NCBI GenBank assembly: GCA_037446725.1
Contig: JBBIIC010000025.1
Coordinates: 1 to 29,145, forward strand
Source: JBBIIC01 sp037446725
GTDB taxonomy: Bacteria; Actinomycetota; Coriobacteriia; Anaerosomatales; SLCP01
DNA length: 29,145 bases
Reading direction: 5' to 3'
The notes under the pieces were generated by a model. It made no database searches. It was not told the origin of the DNA and saw nothing but the letters and a program-made list of their open reading frames with translations. A program made the translations under genes and the position numbers. Of the stretch, positions 8,146 to 16,104 are shown piece after piece. The number at the start of each line of letters is the position of its first letter. Positions within the stretch are counted from its first letter, which is position 1.

Positions 8146-9531
8146 CTACCGGAGAACGAACGGGACGAATGCGTCGGGATAGCCCTGCTCCGTACAGCCC
8201 ATGCAAGGGTGACCGGCCATGATGCAGTTGCCGCCCTGCTTGCCGCCGAAGTCGGCGACGCCGTACGAGTCGATGGAGTCTGCGCCACGAAGAGCTGCCC
8301 TGTTCTCGGGCTGCTGGCCGTTCCAGCCGTGGACGCCGCACGTCGAGTTGACCGACGGGCCCTTGCAGCCGATGAGCTGCAGGCAGCCGTCCTGGCCAGG
8401 GTCCTCCGCGAAGTTGCCCTTTACGTACTCGCCGTAGCGAGCGCATGCCGGGCCGTGGAGCGGAGTACCGTAGACGGCCTTGAGGCGACGAGTGGTATCG
8501 ACGCCGCCGGTGATCGCCGGAAGGCCGGCCGTTGCGGTGAGGATGCCGAGCGGACCCTTCGTGCCGACCGGTGCTCCCAGCGTGGCATTGAGGTCGACAA
8601 GGAAGCAGACGACCGAAAGGACGAACCACCAGGAGTTGGTCGGACATCCGGGCACGTTCACGACCTTGTTCGCCGCCGCAGCTGCCTTGGCTCGCTTCGC
8701 CGCGTCGCTGTTACCCGCAGGGGTCGACTTCCAGGTCAGGAACTCGTGGGTACCCATCACACCGGTCTGACGACCCTTGTTGTCGCCCTGGCCCACACCA
8801 AGGATGTCCTTGAACTGGGGTGAGACCGAGGCGGGGATGCCGCCGAACGTCGCACACTGGCCGATCGCGATGACCGCAGCACAGTCAGCACGCGTCGACA
8901 GCATCTCGACCACGTCGTCAAAGGACAGATCCTCGAGACCAGGCGCGACAGTCTCAGCCGCCTTGTTGGGCATGCCAACGGAACACCAGGGATGGCTGCC
9001 GTCGTCGCCCCACGCACCGCCGAGTTTCTTGTCCTGCACGGCACCCTCGACCACGAGAACGAACGGGTCGTTGCCGGCGCTGTAGGTCATGTTCTCAGCA
9101 AGAACGCGGTAGCCGAGGTCGCCACCCATACTCATGACGGTCTCGTGGTACTGCAAGTCGACCCAGTCAATCAGGATGTCCTGAACGTTCACCGCATAGG
9201 GCGAACCGTCGACGTTGAACGCGCCACCGAGATGCGTCGCCAGCGTCCGCGGCGGCGAGTCGGGCGCCGCCGCAAGCTCGAGAGCATCAAGCGTGCTGAT
9301 GTTCGTGCCGCGGACGGCTAGGCCTCGTGCGTCCTCGTACAGGCTGAGCAATGAGACCGTGCAGCCGGTGCATTCCGCACCATGGACCCACAGCACTTTG
9401 GGCTTCTTGCCCGTCCCAAATGGGCCGTACGCCAGCGCCTCGGTGATCTTGGCGATCTGGGCCGAATTGAATCCGAGCGATGCGGCCAGAGCGGTCATTC
9501 CGCCGACGAACTGTCGTCTGGTTACTGCCAT
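8146..9531 (-). CDS. [NiFe] hydrogenase small subunit, Tat-exported
   Basis: 461 residues, longer than the usual 270-380. ATG start with purine-rich AAGGGG upstream. The N-terminus TRRQFVGG is a twin-arginine signal, so the folded heterodimer is exported. Proximal [4Fe-4S] ligands: C54, C57 (ECTGC), C226 (GQCATFGGI) and C296 (VPGCPTN). Distal cluster: H359, C363, C383, C389. Medial cluster: C398, C443 and C446 (GHPCMGC) plus an extra C436. In standard enzymes such as D. gigas the position of C436 is proline and the cluster is [3Fe-4S]; a fourth cysteine predicts [4Fe-4S], as in known [NiFeSe] hydrogenases. An insertion at about residues 85-190 explains part of the length. No C-terminal membrane helix was seen, so the complex is probably soluble or held by its cytochrome. 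First gene of the three-gene operon. Confidence 0.93.
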   Translation of the reverse strand: MAVTRRQFVGGMTALAASLGFNSAQIAKITEALAYGPFGTGKKPKVLWVHGAECTGCTVSLLSLYEDARGLAVRGTNISTLDALELAAAPDSPPRTLATHLGGAFNVDGSPYAVNVQDILIDWVDLQYHETVMSMGGDLGYRVLAENMTYSAGNDPFVLVVEGAVQDKKLGGAWGDDGSHPWCSVGMPNKAAETVAPGLEDLSFDDVVEMLSTRADCAAVIAIGQCATFGGIPASVSPQFKDILGVGQGDNKGRQTGVMGTHEFLTWKSTPAGNSDAAKRAKAAAAANKVVNVPGCPTNSWWFVLSVVCFLVDLNATLGAPVGTKGPLGILTATAGLPAITGGVDTTRRLKAVYGTPLHGPACARYGEYVKGNFAEDPGQDGCLQLIGCKGPSVNSTCGVHGWNGQQPENRAALRGADSIDSYGVADFGGKQGGNCIMAGHPCMGCTEQGYPDAFVPFVLR

Positions 9532-9924
9532 GTTCCCCTTGCCCCCTTTCAGTGAATCGGTTACGGGATAGGGAACCTAACGCGCGTCACGCACGCGCCG
9601 GGCTGACCGGGATCCCCCCTTCCGTGCCCCTCGTGAGATACACGCAAAACGCAGGTGCTAACACGCTGATGCGTGACAGGTTACAAGAAGAAGGCGCGAA
9701 CGAACGCGCGGATGGAAGATGCGTATGTGAAACACACGCTGGGTCAGCGCCTTGGGGAGCCCACCAATCGTGCCCTGGCATAGTGCCCCTTTACCCCTTT
9801 GTTGCGGCCTCGGCGTTGCGTGAGAGAGGTGCCGGCCTCTCGTGTCTTCGTCTGCCGGGGACCTTGCCTTGCCACATTCGTGGGCACCCGTTACGGACAC
9901 GCAACGAATGTAACAATAGTTACA
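9532..9924 (-). other. Long 5' leader of the hydrogenase operon with predicted structure
   Basis: If the promoter at 9931-9959 is used, the mRNA has about 390 untranslated bases. Within it CGTTGCGTG (9814-9822 on the plus strand) is exactly complementary to CACGCAACG (9898-9906), which could close a multibranch structure. Inside lies a hairpin with arms GAGAGG (9824-9829) and CCTCTC (9836-9841). Another small inverted repeat, CACGC/GCGTG, is at 9662-9675. I do not recognise a known riboswitch class. Short open frames occur here but none is convincing. Confidence 0.4.
9909..9924. promoter_or_regulatory. Palindromic operator candidate at the hydrogenase transcription start
   Basis: TGTAAC-AATA-GTTACA is a perfect 16-base palindrome with 6-base arms, starting 6 bases downstream of the -10 box and so covering the predicted start of transcription. 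The shape fits a dimeric regulator such as a CRP/FNR-family protein, though the arms match no consensus I can name with confidence. Its position suggests repression. Confidence 0.5.
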
Positions 9925-9930
9925 GGGAGC

Positions 9931-9959
9931 ATTCTACCCGTTCCCTGCAGGAGTTTCAA
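9931..9959 (-). promoter_or_regulatory. Sigma70-like promoter of the hydrogenase operon
   Basis: Reading the minus strand, TTGAAA (9954-9959) is followed by a 17-base spacer and TAGAAT (9931-9936). Both boxes are one base from consensus with ideal spacing. It lies just past the 3' end of the NHL-repeat gene. Predicted start about 9924. Confidence 0.6.
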
Positions 9960-9998
9960 CACTCTCCGCCAAGAAATTCGATACCCCGAACACGACTC

Positions 9999-11489
9999 CT
10001 ACCTCTGGCGCTTGCCGAACCGCTCCAGATACTCCTCGTGGTCCGCGACATCGACCTCGAGGGCCTTGGCGTACCGGCGCAGCTCGGCGTCCTCAGTGCA
10101 GAACACCCTGGCGCGCATGGCCACCGAAAGCACCGCGGCCGTGTCGTAGCCGATCTCGAGACGCTCCATGATAGAGCGCGCGTCCGGATCGGAGTGCTCG
10201 ACGGAGTGCAGCAGATACTTGAACTCCACATCTCCGATCTTCACGTCGCGGTAACGCTCGTAGGTGTCCGGCATGACCATCCAGTACTTGCGGCCTTTGC
10301 CCTTGACCAGGTGCTCCACCAGCTCGCCCTCGACCATGACGTCGATGAAATCGTCGGTCGCGAAGAAGCGCTTGCGACGGAACAGGAGCAGCAGCGGCAG
10401 GAGCAACAGCGGCGACAGGCACCACATCCAGTACGGCGGGACCGTGACCGCCGGCACCGGAGCGAGGTCCTCCGGCCAGCCCCAAACCTGAACGCGGCCG
10501 TTGCTCGTGTCGGTCACGAAGATCCGGTTGCGCTGCCCCACCGAGAGGTCGTTGGGATAGGAGAATTCCCCTTCGAGGATGCCACGCTGGCCGAAGATGA
10601 GCTGGCGCTCGCCGTCCTCGGTCCAGAACGTGACGTCGTGTGAGAGCGTATCGGCCACGAGCGCGTAGGTCGTCGGTGTCTCTTCGCTGCTCTCCAGCGT
10701 CACGAAGTCGAATCCACGCGGCAGGCCCTGTGTCGGGATGATGCGGAACGGCTCGCCGTCGAGGTCGAGGATCTTCAGGCGGCGGTTGTTGCTGTCGGCG
10801 ACCCAGATCTCGTCCGCGTGCGCCTTGATGTTGTTGGGGAACTGGAAGTAGCCAGGGTTCGACGTCGCACTCTCGGCGATACCCGTGGTGCCCGACGACC
10901 ACTTGAACGTGCCATCCGGATTGAAGGCGAGCACCCGGTGGCCCTTGAGCAGATCGGTCACGTACATCGTGCCGTCCGGATCGAAGGCGATAGCGAGCGG
11001 CACCCACTGGACGCCACCCGTCTCGAAGGCCGGGAGCTGATCGGCCGGCAGGTTGGGGTCGAACTCGCCGACATGGGTCCCGTCGAACTGAAACATCTGG
11101 ATGGAACGGGTCCTGCGGTCGGACACGTAGAAGTACCCGTCCTGGGGGTTTCGCGCGATGTACAGCGGAGTGGTGAGCACGTCCTCGCCGAACGTGTACT
11201 GCAGATCGCCGCCGACATCGAAGACGAACACCTTGCTCCGGCGCGAGTCCGGCACGTAGACGAGTCCGCCGTGTTCGAGTATGCCGATGGGCCGCTCGAG
11301 GCGGTCGCCCTCCGGCCCGCTGAACGAGTAGAGGTACTCGGGGGGCGTGAGCGCGTCGGCCGAGACCCGGATGAAGGGGACCGAAAGTTGCCGGGTCGCC
11401 CGGTAGTTGATGATCGTCGCCACGAGACACAGGAGCAGCAACGACAGGATGATGATCGCAACGAGCAGCCGCCTGCGGCGCTTGGTCAC
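9999..11489 (-). CDS. NHL-repeat beta-propeller membrane protein with PIN-like C-terminal domain
   Basis: 496 residues; GTG start with GAGGT about seven bases upstream, preferred because it gives a short basic N-terminus before the first membrane helix (about 8-27). Residues about 50-340 form an NHL-type propeller with repeated units such as RPIGILEHGGLVYVPDSRRS, NNIKAHADEIWVADSNNRRL and YPNDLSVGQRNRIFVTDTSN. A second membrane helix follows (WMWCLSPLLLLPLLLLF, then RRKR). The last roughly 120 residues look like a PIN-type fold: DDFIDVM, then YDTAAVLSVAMRARVF, then CTEDAELRRYAKALEVDV; some active-site acids may be missing. The topology puts the propeller outside and the PIN-like domain inside. 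It lies 31 bp after the TPR gene in one operon. NHL and TPR proteins often accompany multiheme cytochromes; the role here is unknown. Confidence 0.82.
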   Translation of the reverse strand: MTKRRRRLLVAIIILSLLLLCLVATIINYRATRQLSVPFIRVSADALTPPEYLYSFSGPEGDRLERPIGILEHGGLVYVPDSRRSKVFVFDVGGDLQYTFGEDVLTTPLYIARNPQDGYFYVSDRRTRSIQMFQFDGTHVGEFDPNLPADQLPAFETGGVQWVPLAIAFDPDGTMYVTDLLKGHRVLAFNPDGTFKWSSGTTGIAESATSNPGYFQFPNNIKAHADEIWVADSNNRRLKILDLDGEPFRIIPTQGLPRGFDFVTLESSEETPTTYALVADTLSHDVTFWTEDGERQLIFGQRGILEGEFSYPNDLSVGQRNRIFVTDTSNGRVQVWGWPEDLAPVPAVTVPPYWMWCLSPLLLLPLLLLFRRKRFFATDDFIDVMVEGELVEHLVKGKGRKYWMVMPDTYERYRDVKIGDVEFKYLLHSVEHSDPDARSIMERLEIGYDTAAVLSVAMRARVFCTEDAELRRYAKALEVDVADHEEYLERFGKRQR

Positions 11490-11520
11490 GCCGGCACCTC
11501 ACCTTCGCCTGTGGTCAGAG

Positions 11521-12561
11521 TCACTCGGCCTCGAGCCGGGCGATGGCCGCCTGGATGTCGGGGTCGTTGGGCGCCATCGTCAGTGCTTCAGCATACACGT
11601 CGAGCGCGTCGTCGCGCTTCCCCATCGCCTCGAGGACCTCGGCGTGAAGTACAACGTAGGCCGGCTCGTCCTGGACGAGCGCCCTCGTGATGAGTGCGGC
11701 TTCGAGCGCGGCCTCGTTGTCACCCGACGCGAGCCCGTCCCGGGCCTTACCTTCCCACTCATCTGCCGTACCGAGTGAGGCGAGTGCCTCTGCCGGCAGC
11801 GGGTTGTCCGGTGCGAGCATCGCGGCCTCGGCGAAGTGGACCGCCGCGTTGATGCGGTCGTCCTCTGCGAGGTAGATCTGGCCCATCTCGTAGTGAGCCT
11901 GCGCGAACTTGGGATCGAAGGCGAGCGCGATCTCGAACTGGTCCATCGCGGCCACTCGGTCTTCGATGCCCCTGAACGCGAGGCCGAGCCCGAAGTAGGA
12001 GTTCGCGGAGGCCTTGTTCATCCGGATGGCCGCTTTGAAGTACCCGATCGCGTCTTCGTATCGGGCGGTGTCCAGCGCCGTCTCGCCGAGGTAGAAGAAC
12101 GCGAGTTCGCGGTTGAGCTGTATGTTCTTGAACTCCGAGTCCTCGGTGAGATCGATGACCTTCAGGAAGTTGGACTCGGCTGCTTCGTAGTCCTTCTGCA
12201 TCATCCCCACGAGCCCGAGCACAAGGTACGCGCCGGTGTGCTCGGGATTGAGCTCCAGCGCCGCCTCGAGCTCGCGGATCGCGTCGCCGTGGTTGCCGGC
12301 GGCGGCGTACGCCTCACCAAGCTGCACGCGCAGCGCCGCGTCGTCAGGAGACGCCTCGATCTTCTGGTGAAGATCGGCGATGAGCCGCGCGCGTGGCGTG
12401 GCACCCACTTCGATGGCCCGCCCCTCGGCGATCGAGTAGGCGAGATACGTTCCCGCACCGAGCACGGCGATGAGCAGGATCGCGCCAATCGCCGCGAGCA
12501 CGCGGTCAATCGGCTGCCGAACGGGCGGCAGTACTGTGGCGATCTCGGGTTCAGCTGACAT
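11521..12561 (-). CDS. Membrane-anchored TPR protein
   Basis: 346 residues; ATG start with AAGGAG nine bases upstream. One membrane segment lies at about residues 22-44 (VLAAIGAILLIAVLGAGTYL). The rest is a run of tetratricopeptide repeats, about six to seven, such as AALRVQLGEAYAAAGNHGDA, ASANSYFGLGLAFRGIEDRV and AQAHYEMGQIYLAEDDRINA. TPR domains bind proteins and have no catalytic role. With the signal anchor the TPR part faces outside the cytoplasmic membrane. It is the first gene of a two-gene operon with the NHL protein and has a strong predicted promoter. Lying next to a 20-heme cytochrome, it may help cytochrome assembly or complex formation (inference). Confidence 0.85.
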   Translation of the reverse strand: MSAEPEIATVLPPVRQPIDRVLAAIGAILLIAVLGAGTYLAYSIAEGRAIEVGATPRARLIADLHQKIEASPDDAALRVQLGEAYAAAGNHGDAIRELEAALELNPEHTGAYLVLGLVGMMQKDYEAAESNFLKVIDLTEDSEFKNIQLNRELAFFYLGETALDTARYEDAIGYFKAAIRMNKASANSYFGLGLAFRGIEDRVAAMDQFEIALAFDPKFAQAHYEMGQIYLAEDDRINAAVHFAEAAMLAPDNPLPAEALASLGTADEWEGKARDGLASGDNEAALEAALITRALVQDEPAYVVLHAEVLEAMGKRDDALDVYAEALTMAPNDPDIQAAIARLEAE

Positions 12562-12641
12562 GCGTGTCGTCTCCTTGCTTGCCGGAGCCTTGTGACGGAC
12601 ACACGAACGGCCGGAAGACTGCCCCCCAGCCGATGCATGCG

Positions 12642-12670
12642 ACAGTAAGGCCGCCGGTCGCGGCTGTCAA
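12642..12670 (-). promoter_or_regulatory. Sigma70-like promoter of the TPR-NHL operon
   Basis: On the minus strand, a perfect TTGACA (12665-12670) is followed by a 17-base spacer and TACTGT (12642-12647). Start of transcription would be near 12635, about 75 bases before the ATG. It ends 5 bases from the N gap. Confidence 0.6.
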
Positions 12671-12675
12671 ACACC

Positions 12676-12775
12676 NNNNNNNNNNNNNNNNNNNNNNNNN
12701 NNNNNNNNNNNNNNNNNNNNNNNNNNNNNNNNNNNNNNNNNNNNNNNNNNNNNNNNNNNNNNNNNNNNNNNNNNN
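12676..12775. other. Assembly gap (100 Ns)
   Basis: Exactly 100 Ns, the conventional filler for a gap of unknown length. It lies between the promoter of the TPR gene and the stop codon of the 20-heme cytochrome gene (TAG at 12777-12779 on the minus strand), so neither neighbour is cut. Missing genes cannot be excluded. Confidence 0.98.
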
Positions 12776-12776
12776 C

Positions 12777-14444
12777 CTACTGGAGTTGGGCTGGCGGTGC
12801 ACCGACGTCGGCCACCGGACCCTCGGGGTGGCACCTGCCGCACAGCTGCGCTCCGGGCCACGGCGCGATGAGCACGTTTTGGAAGTCCAGTCCGCCGTGG
12901 CAGTCGTAGCACAAGCGAAGGTCATGCCCGATTTCGACGGGCGACCCGATGTGGTCGCCTCCCGACCCATTCCCGCCCCCGTTGCCGTTCGTGCCCCACG
13001 TGGCGTGACACTCGTAGCAACGATACGGGCGGCCCTTGACCTCAGCGACCTCGAAGTGCACCGCGTGAGGAGCAAGCTTGCGGTCGCGCAGCTGCGTGCG
13101 CGGCATGGTCGCCATCTCCTCGTGACATGGCGTGCAGTTCTCCTCGACGAGGTCCACTCGCCGGACCTGGTCGTGGTGGCAGTCCTGGCACCACTCGCGG
13201 TCCTTGTGGCAGATGTCGCAGTCGGTCTGGTCGCGCGTGCTGAACGGAGATACGCCGTGGGCGGTGAGCCAGTCATTGGGGTGCGGCATCGGCGTCTGAT
13301 GGCACCGCTCGCACGAGGGTGAATCGTGGCACGCCCAGCAGGTGCCCTCGGCGTCGAGGAACTTCGGTCCGTGCTGCGAGAGCCACGCGATCTCCTGGTG
13401 GTCCGCGGGAATCACCCAGCGCGGCGGCGTGCCGTCGGCCGTGCCCTGCTCGTTGCGGTGGCACGGGATGCAGAACTCGCTCTTGTGGCAGAGCGTGCAG
13501 TATGTCTCGTCGTCCTCGACCATCGCTTTGTGCTCGCCGTTGACGAACTCCTCGGTGTGGTTCTCGGGTACGAGCGGGAACGACGGCGGGTGGCAGTCGA
13601 GACACTCCTCGGTAGCCACCAGCCCCCGTTCGGAGTGCTGGAGACTGTGGCACCGGTAGCAATCGGCCATCGTGTTGCGCACGGTGCCCTCGGTGCTGTG
13701 CGGGAAGACCGGATGGCAGCTCGTGCACGCGAATCCGAGCGAGAGGTGGTCGCCGTGGTAGAAGATGATCCGACCCGGCTCAAAGTCGTCGAAGTCGTAG
13801 TGACAGAAGACGCACTGCCCAGGCGTCACCGGGCCGCCGAGGGGGATATCCCACGACGGCCGGTCGGGACGCACCGGCAGCGAGGCGATGTAGGCCGGCG
13901 GCATCTTACCGACGTCGACGGACTGCTCGACGTGACACGCGTCACAGTCCGTGGGCGCGTAGTGGCAGAGCATGCACTGGTTCGTTCCGCCCGCGGCCAC
14001 CGCATCCGCGTGCGGCTCCTCGGGCCAGGCCTCCAAGTGGGATACCGGCCTCAGGTTGAAGGTAGGCGTGTGACACGTCTCGCACTGGCCTGACGCCAGC
14101 GCCGGACCCGCTGCGTGGGGAACGCCGTGACAGGTGAAGCAGACCGCCATCTCCGGCCGCGCCGTCTGCCCTGCCTCATGCGGCATGCTCGGATGGCAGA
14201 CCGCGCAGGCGATGAGCAGGTGGGTGCCGTGGCTGTAGATGAGCCCCGGTGTTTCCGCCTCGTCGAGGCGCATGTGGCAGGGGCTACACGAGTCGCGCGT
14301 GACTTCGCCCGTCATGTCGACGACCGGCACATCGGAAGCCGAGGTCGTGACCGCGATCGCCCAGATAAGTGCCGTGGCGAAGACCGCCACCGCAAGGAGC
14401 CATGGCGTGCGTCGAATACCGGCTGTCGAGGCCGAGCGCTGCAT
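12777..14444 (-). CDS. Twenty-heme c-type cytochrome
   Basis: 555 residues; ATG start with AAGGTG seven bases upstream. A signal anchor or signal peptide lies at about residues 15-36 (WLLAVAVFATALIWAIAVTT). I count 20 CxxCH sites, from CSPCH near residue 53 to CGRCH near the C-terminus, about one per 28 residues. Several come in close pairs (CMLCH/CDACH, CTLCH/CIPCH, CWACH/CERCH, CDICH/CQDCH), which suggests a repeated two-heme building block. Many extra histidines could serve as distal ligands. The reading frame is complete: its stop codon is one base from the assembly gap. It has its own predicted promoter. It probably works as an electron wire or store at the cell surface; no known reductase motif was recognised. 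The neighbouring NHL/TPR genes and the hydrogenase operon suggest one electron-transfer system. Confidence 0.9.
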   Translation of the reverse strand: MQRSASTAGIRRTPWLLAVAVFATALIWAIAVTTSASDVPVVDMTGEVTRDSCSPCHMRLDEAETPGLIYSHGTHLLIACAVCHPSMPHEAGQTARPEMAVCFTCHGVPHAAGPALASGQCETCHTPTFNLRPVSHLEAWPEEPHADAVAAGGTNQCMLCHYAPTDCDACHVEQSVDVGKMPPAYIASLPVRPDRPSWDIPLGGPVTPGQCVFCHYDFDDFEPGRIIFYHGDHLSLGFACTSCHPVFPHSTEGTVRNTMADCYRCHSLQHSERGLVATEECLDCHPPSFPLVPENHTEEFVNGEHKAMVEDDETYCTLCHKSEFCIPCHRNEQGTADGTPPRWVIPADHQEIAWLSQHGPKFLDAEGTCWACHDSPSCERCHQTPMPHPNDWLTAHGVSPFSTRDQTDCDICHKDREWCQDCHHDQVRRVDLVEENCTPCHEEMATMPRTQLRDRKLAPHAVHFEVAEVKGRPYRCYECHATWGTNGNGGGNGSGGDHIGSPVEIGHDLRLCYDCHGGLDFQNVLIAPWPGAQLCGRCHPEGPVADVGAPPAQLQ

Positions 14445-14535
14445 CTCTATGCACCTTGCGGGAGCCAGGCATACCGGAAACGCGCCCCCCGCCGCGACCG
14501 GGAGCGCCGCTCACGTGTTGCGACGCATCGCATAT

Positions 14536-14565
14536 AGTCTATGAGCAGGGATAATGTTGTGTCAA
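14536..14565 (-). promoter_or_regulatory. Sigma70-like promoter of the 20-heme cytochrome gene
   Basis: On the minus strand, perfect TTGACA (14560-14565), an 18-base spacer and TAGACT (14536-14541). The leader would be about 85 bases. The same 260-bp divergent region (14445-14704) must hold the promoter of the MFS gene on the plus strand, for which only a weak TTGCGA-N16-TATGAG was seen (14518-14545). Confidence 0.55.
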
Positions 14566-14704
14566 ACGAGGCCAGGCCCAGTGCGGTCATTGGGACGGGT
14601 CGGCAGTGGCCGCGCACCGGGCCGGGACGAAACCCGATTACCTGTATCGAGCCGCCTCCGGAACGCATATCATGCCCTGTGGTACCTCGTGGGGAGTCGG
14701 GTCC

Positions 14705-15964
14705 GTGAGACGTATCGACCTGTTCAGAGTGGTTGCCGCGCGCTTCCTTTCGAGAGTAGGCAGCGAGGCGGCGTTCTTCGTCGGCGTGTGGGGCAAGGCA
14801 GCGTTCGAGCTCGATGCCACCGCCGTCGACCTCGCCATACTCATGTTCGCCCTCACAATCGCCTCGATGCTGGGCAGCGCCGTCGCCGGCGTGCTCGTCG
14901 ACCGCCACGGGCCGCGCGTCGTGCTCGCTGTAGCCGAGGTGGCCTTCGTGCCGACAGCGCTCGCATTCATATGGGCCGACTCGATGGTGACGCTGACGGC
15001 GATCGCGGGCCTGTGGGCGTTCGTCGGAACGCCGGTGGTGACCGCCGGCGAGTCGTTCGCGCCCTACCTCACCAAGCGCCCCGAGGAGCTCAAGCGCATC
15101 AACTCGATGCTCAACGGCGCCGGCTCGCTCTCCTTCGTGCTCGGGCCGGCACTCGGCGCGCTGGTCGTGCGCTACGCGAGCATCGACTGGGTCTTCGTCC
15201 TCGACGCCGCGACCTCGCTTGCCGCCGCGATCATCGTGTGGCGTGCGCGGCTCGTGCGCGCGCCGGCTCCGCGCGACGAACACAGCGAGCACGCGCTCGC
15301 CGACATGGTCGCCGGCATGCGCGTGGCATACCGGGTACGGGCGCTGCGCTACTACATCATCGCGGGGACGCTCGCGTGGGTGAGCTTCAGCGCCTTCGGC
15401 GTGCTCGAGCCGCTGTTCTTCCGCGACATCGTGCGGTCCGACGTCGAGACCCTCGGATGGGTGAACACGGTCTTCGGGCTCGGCATGCTGATGGGCGCCG
15501 CCGCTTTGCCGCGCCTGCGCGCGGGCGTGCTCTCGGCGCGCGGTCTCGCCGTGACGATCGTCTTGAGCGGCTTCGGATCGATTCTCTACGTGGGCACTGC
15601 GGACTTGCGCGTCGTCTACCTGGGCGCGCTGACGTGGGGGACGGTCATCGGGGTGCTCGAACCGCTCCTGCGCACGCTCATCCACCGGGACTCGCCGCCC
15701 GAGGCCGTCGGACGGGTCATCGGCACCGCGGAGGTCCACCGGCGGGCCGGAGAGCTGCTCCCGCTCGCGTTCGCACCCGTGATCGCCACGTGGATCGGCG
15801 TGCAGTGGACGATGATCGCAGGGGCCCTGTTCGCGTCCTTCGCGATGCTGCTGTCGTTCGGCGAGGCGAGCGCGATCGACCGGCTGCTCGGCGAGCGGCC
15901 GGTGCCCGAAGAGGAGATCGCGCCCATCAGGCCTGCCGAAGAGCCGGTCTCGCCACTCAAGTAG
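14705..15964 (+). CDS. MFS transporter
   Basis: 419 residues from the GTG at 14705, chosen because GGGGAG lies eight bases upstream and the protein then begins MRRIDLFRVVAARFLSRVGS, the usual start just before helix 1. A longer frame from 14606 is possible but adds a polar, unlikely N-terminus. Hydrophobicity fits about 12 membrane helices; the loop VDRHGPRVV between helices 2 and 3 matches the MFS motif A region. The middle loop (RAPAPRDEHSEHALADMVAG) is typical of DHA3-like drug or siderophore efflux proteins. The substrate cannot be read from the sequence. It is a single gene, divergent from the 20-heme cytochrome and followed by a hairpin. Confidence 0.85.
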   Translation: MRRIDLFRVVAARFLSRVGSEAAFFVGVWGKAAFELDATAVDLAILMFALTIASMLGSAVAGVLVDRHGPRVVLAVAEVAFVPTALAFIWADSMVTLTAIAGLWAFVGTPVVTAGESFAPYLTKRPEELKRINSMLNGAGSLSFVLGPALGALVVRYASIDWVFVLDAATSLAAAIIVWRARLVRAPAPRDEHSEHALADMVAGMRVAYRVRALRYYIIAGTLAWVSFSAFGVLEPLFFRDIVRSDVETLGWVNTVFGLGMLMGAAALPRLRAGVLSARGLAVTIVLSGFGSILYVGTADLRVVYLGALTWGTVIGVLEPLLRTLIHRDSPPEAVGRVIGTAEVHRRAGELLPLAFAPVIATWIGVQWTMIAGALFASFAMLLSFGEASAIDRLLGERPVPEEEIAPIRPAEEPVSPLK

Positions 15965-16001
15965 CGGGACTGCGGGGTGTACCGGATTCCTTCCGAGTTG
16001 C

Positions 16002-16039
16002 GTCGGGTTACTGAGAACGCCTGTTCTCAGTAACTCGAC
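16002..16039. repeat. Palindrome copy 1, between converging genes
   Basis: Perfect 11-base arms TTACTGAGAAC (16008-16018) and GTTCTCAGTAA (16023-16033) around GCCT, plus outer GTCG/CGAC pairs. It lies 43 bases after the MFS stop and 65 bases before the end of the converging SRPBCC gene, so it may serve as a two-way terminator. It is nearly the same as the palindrome at 18574-18621, including the flanking CCCGACGC on the minus strand. Confidence 0.65.
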
Positions 16040-16104
16040 GGACGCCCCGACCTTCTCGGTCCGCGATGCCGCGACGCCCGCATCAGCGGACGTACCAGCG
16101 CCCG

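Noticed and set aside
9587..9900. Small minus-strand open frames in the hydrogenase leader, one with a GGGG just before ATG (9781)
   Set aside because: Sequence looks random and gives no domain; a leader peptide cannot be excluded but is not supported.
12667..12912. Open frames running through the N gap
   Set aside because: They exist only because Ns were translated as X; the real cytochrome gene stops just before the gap.
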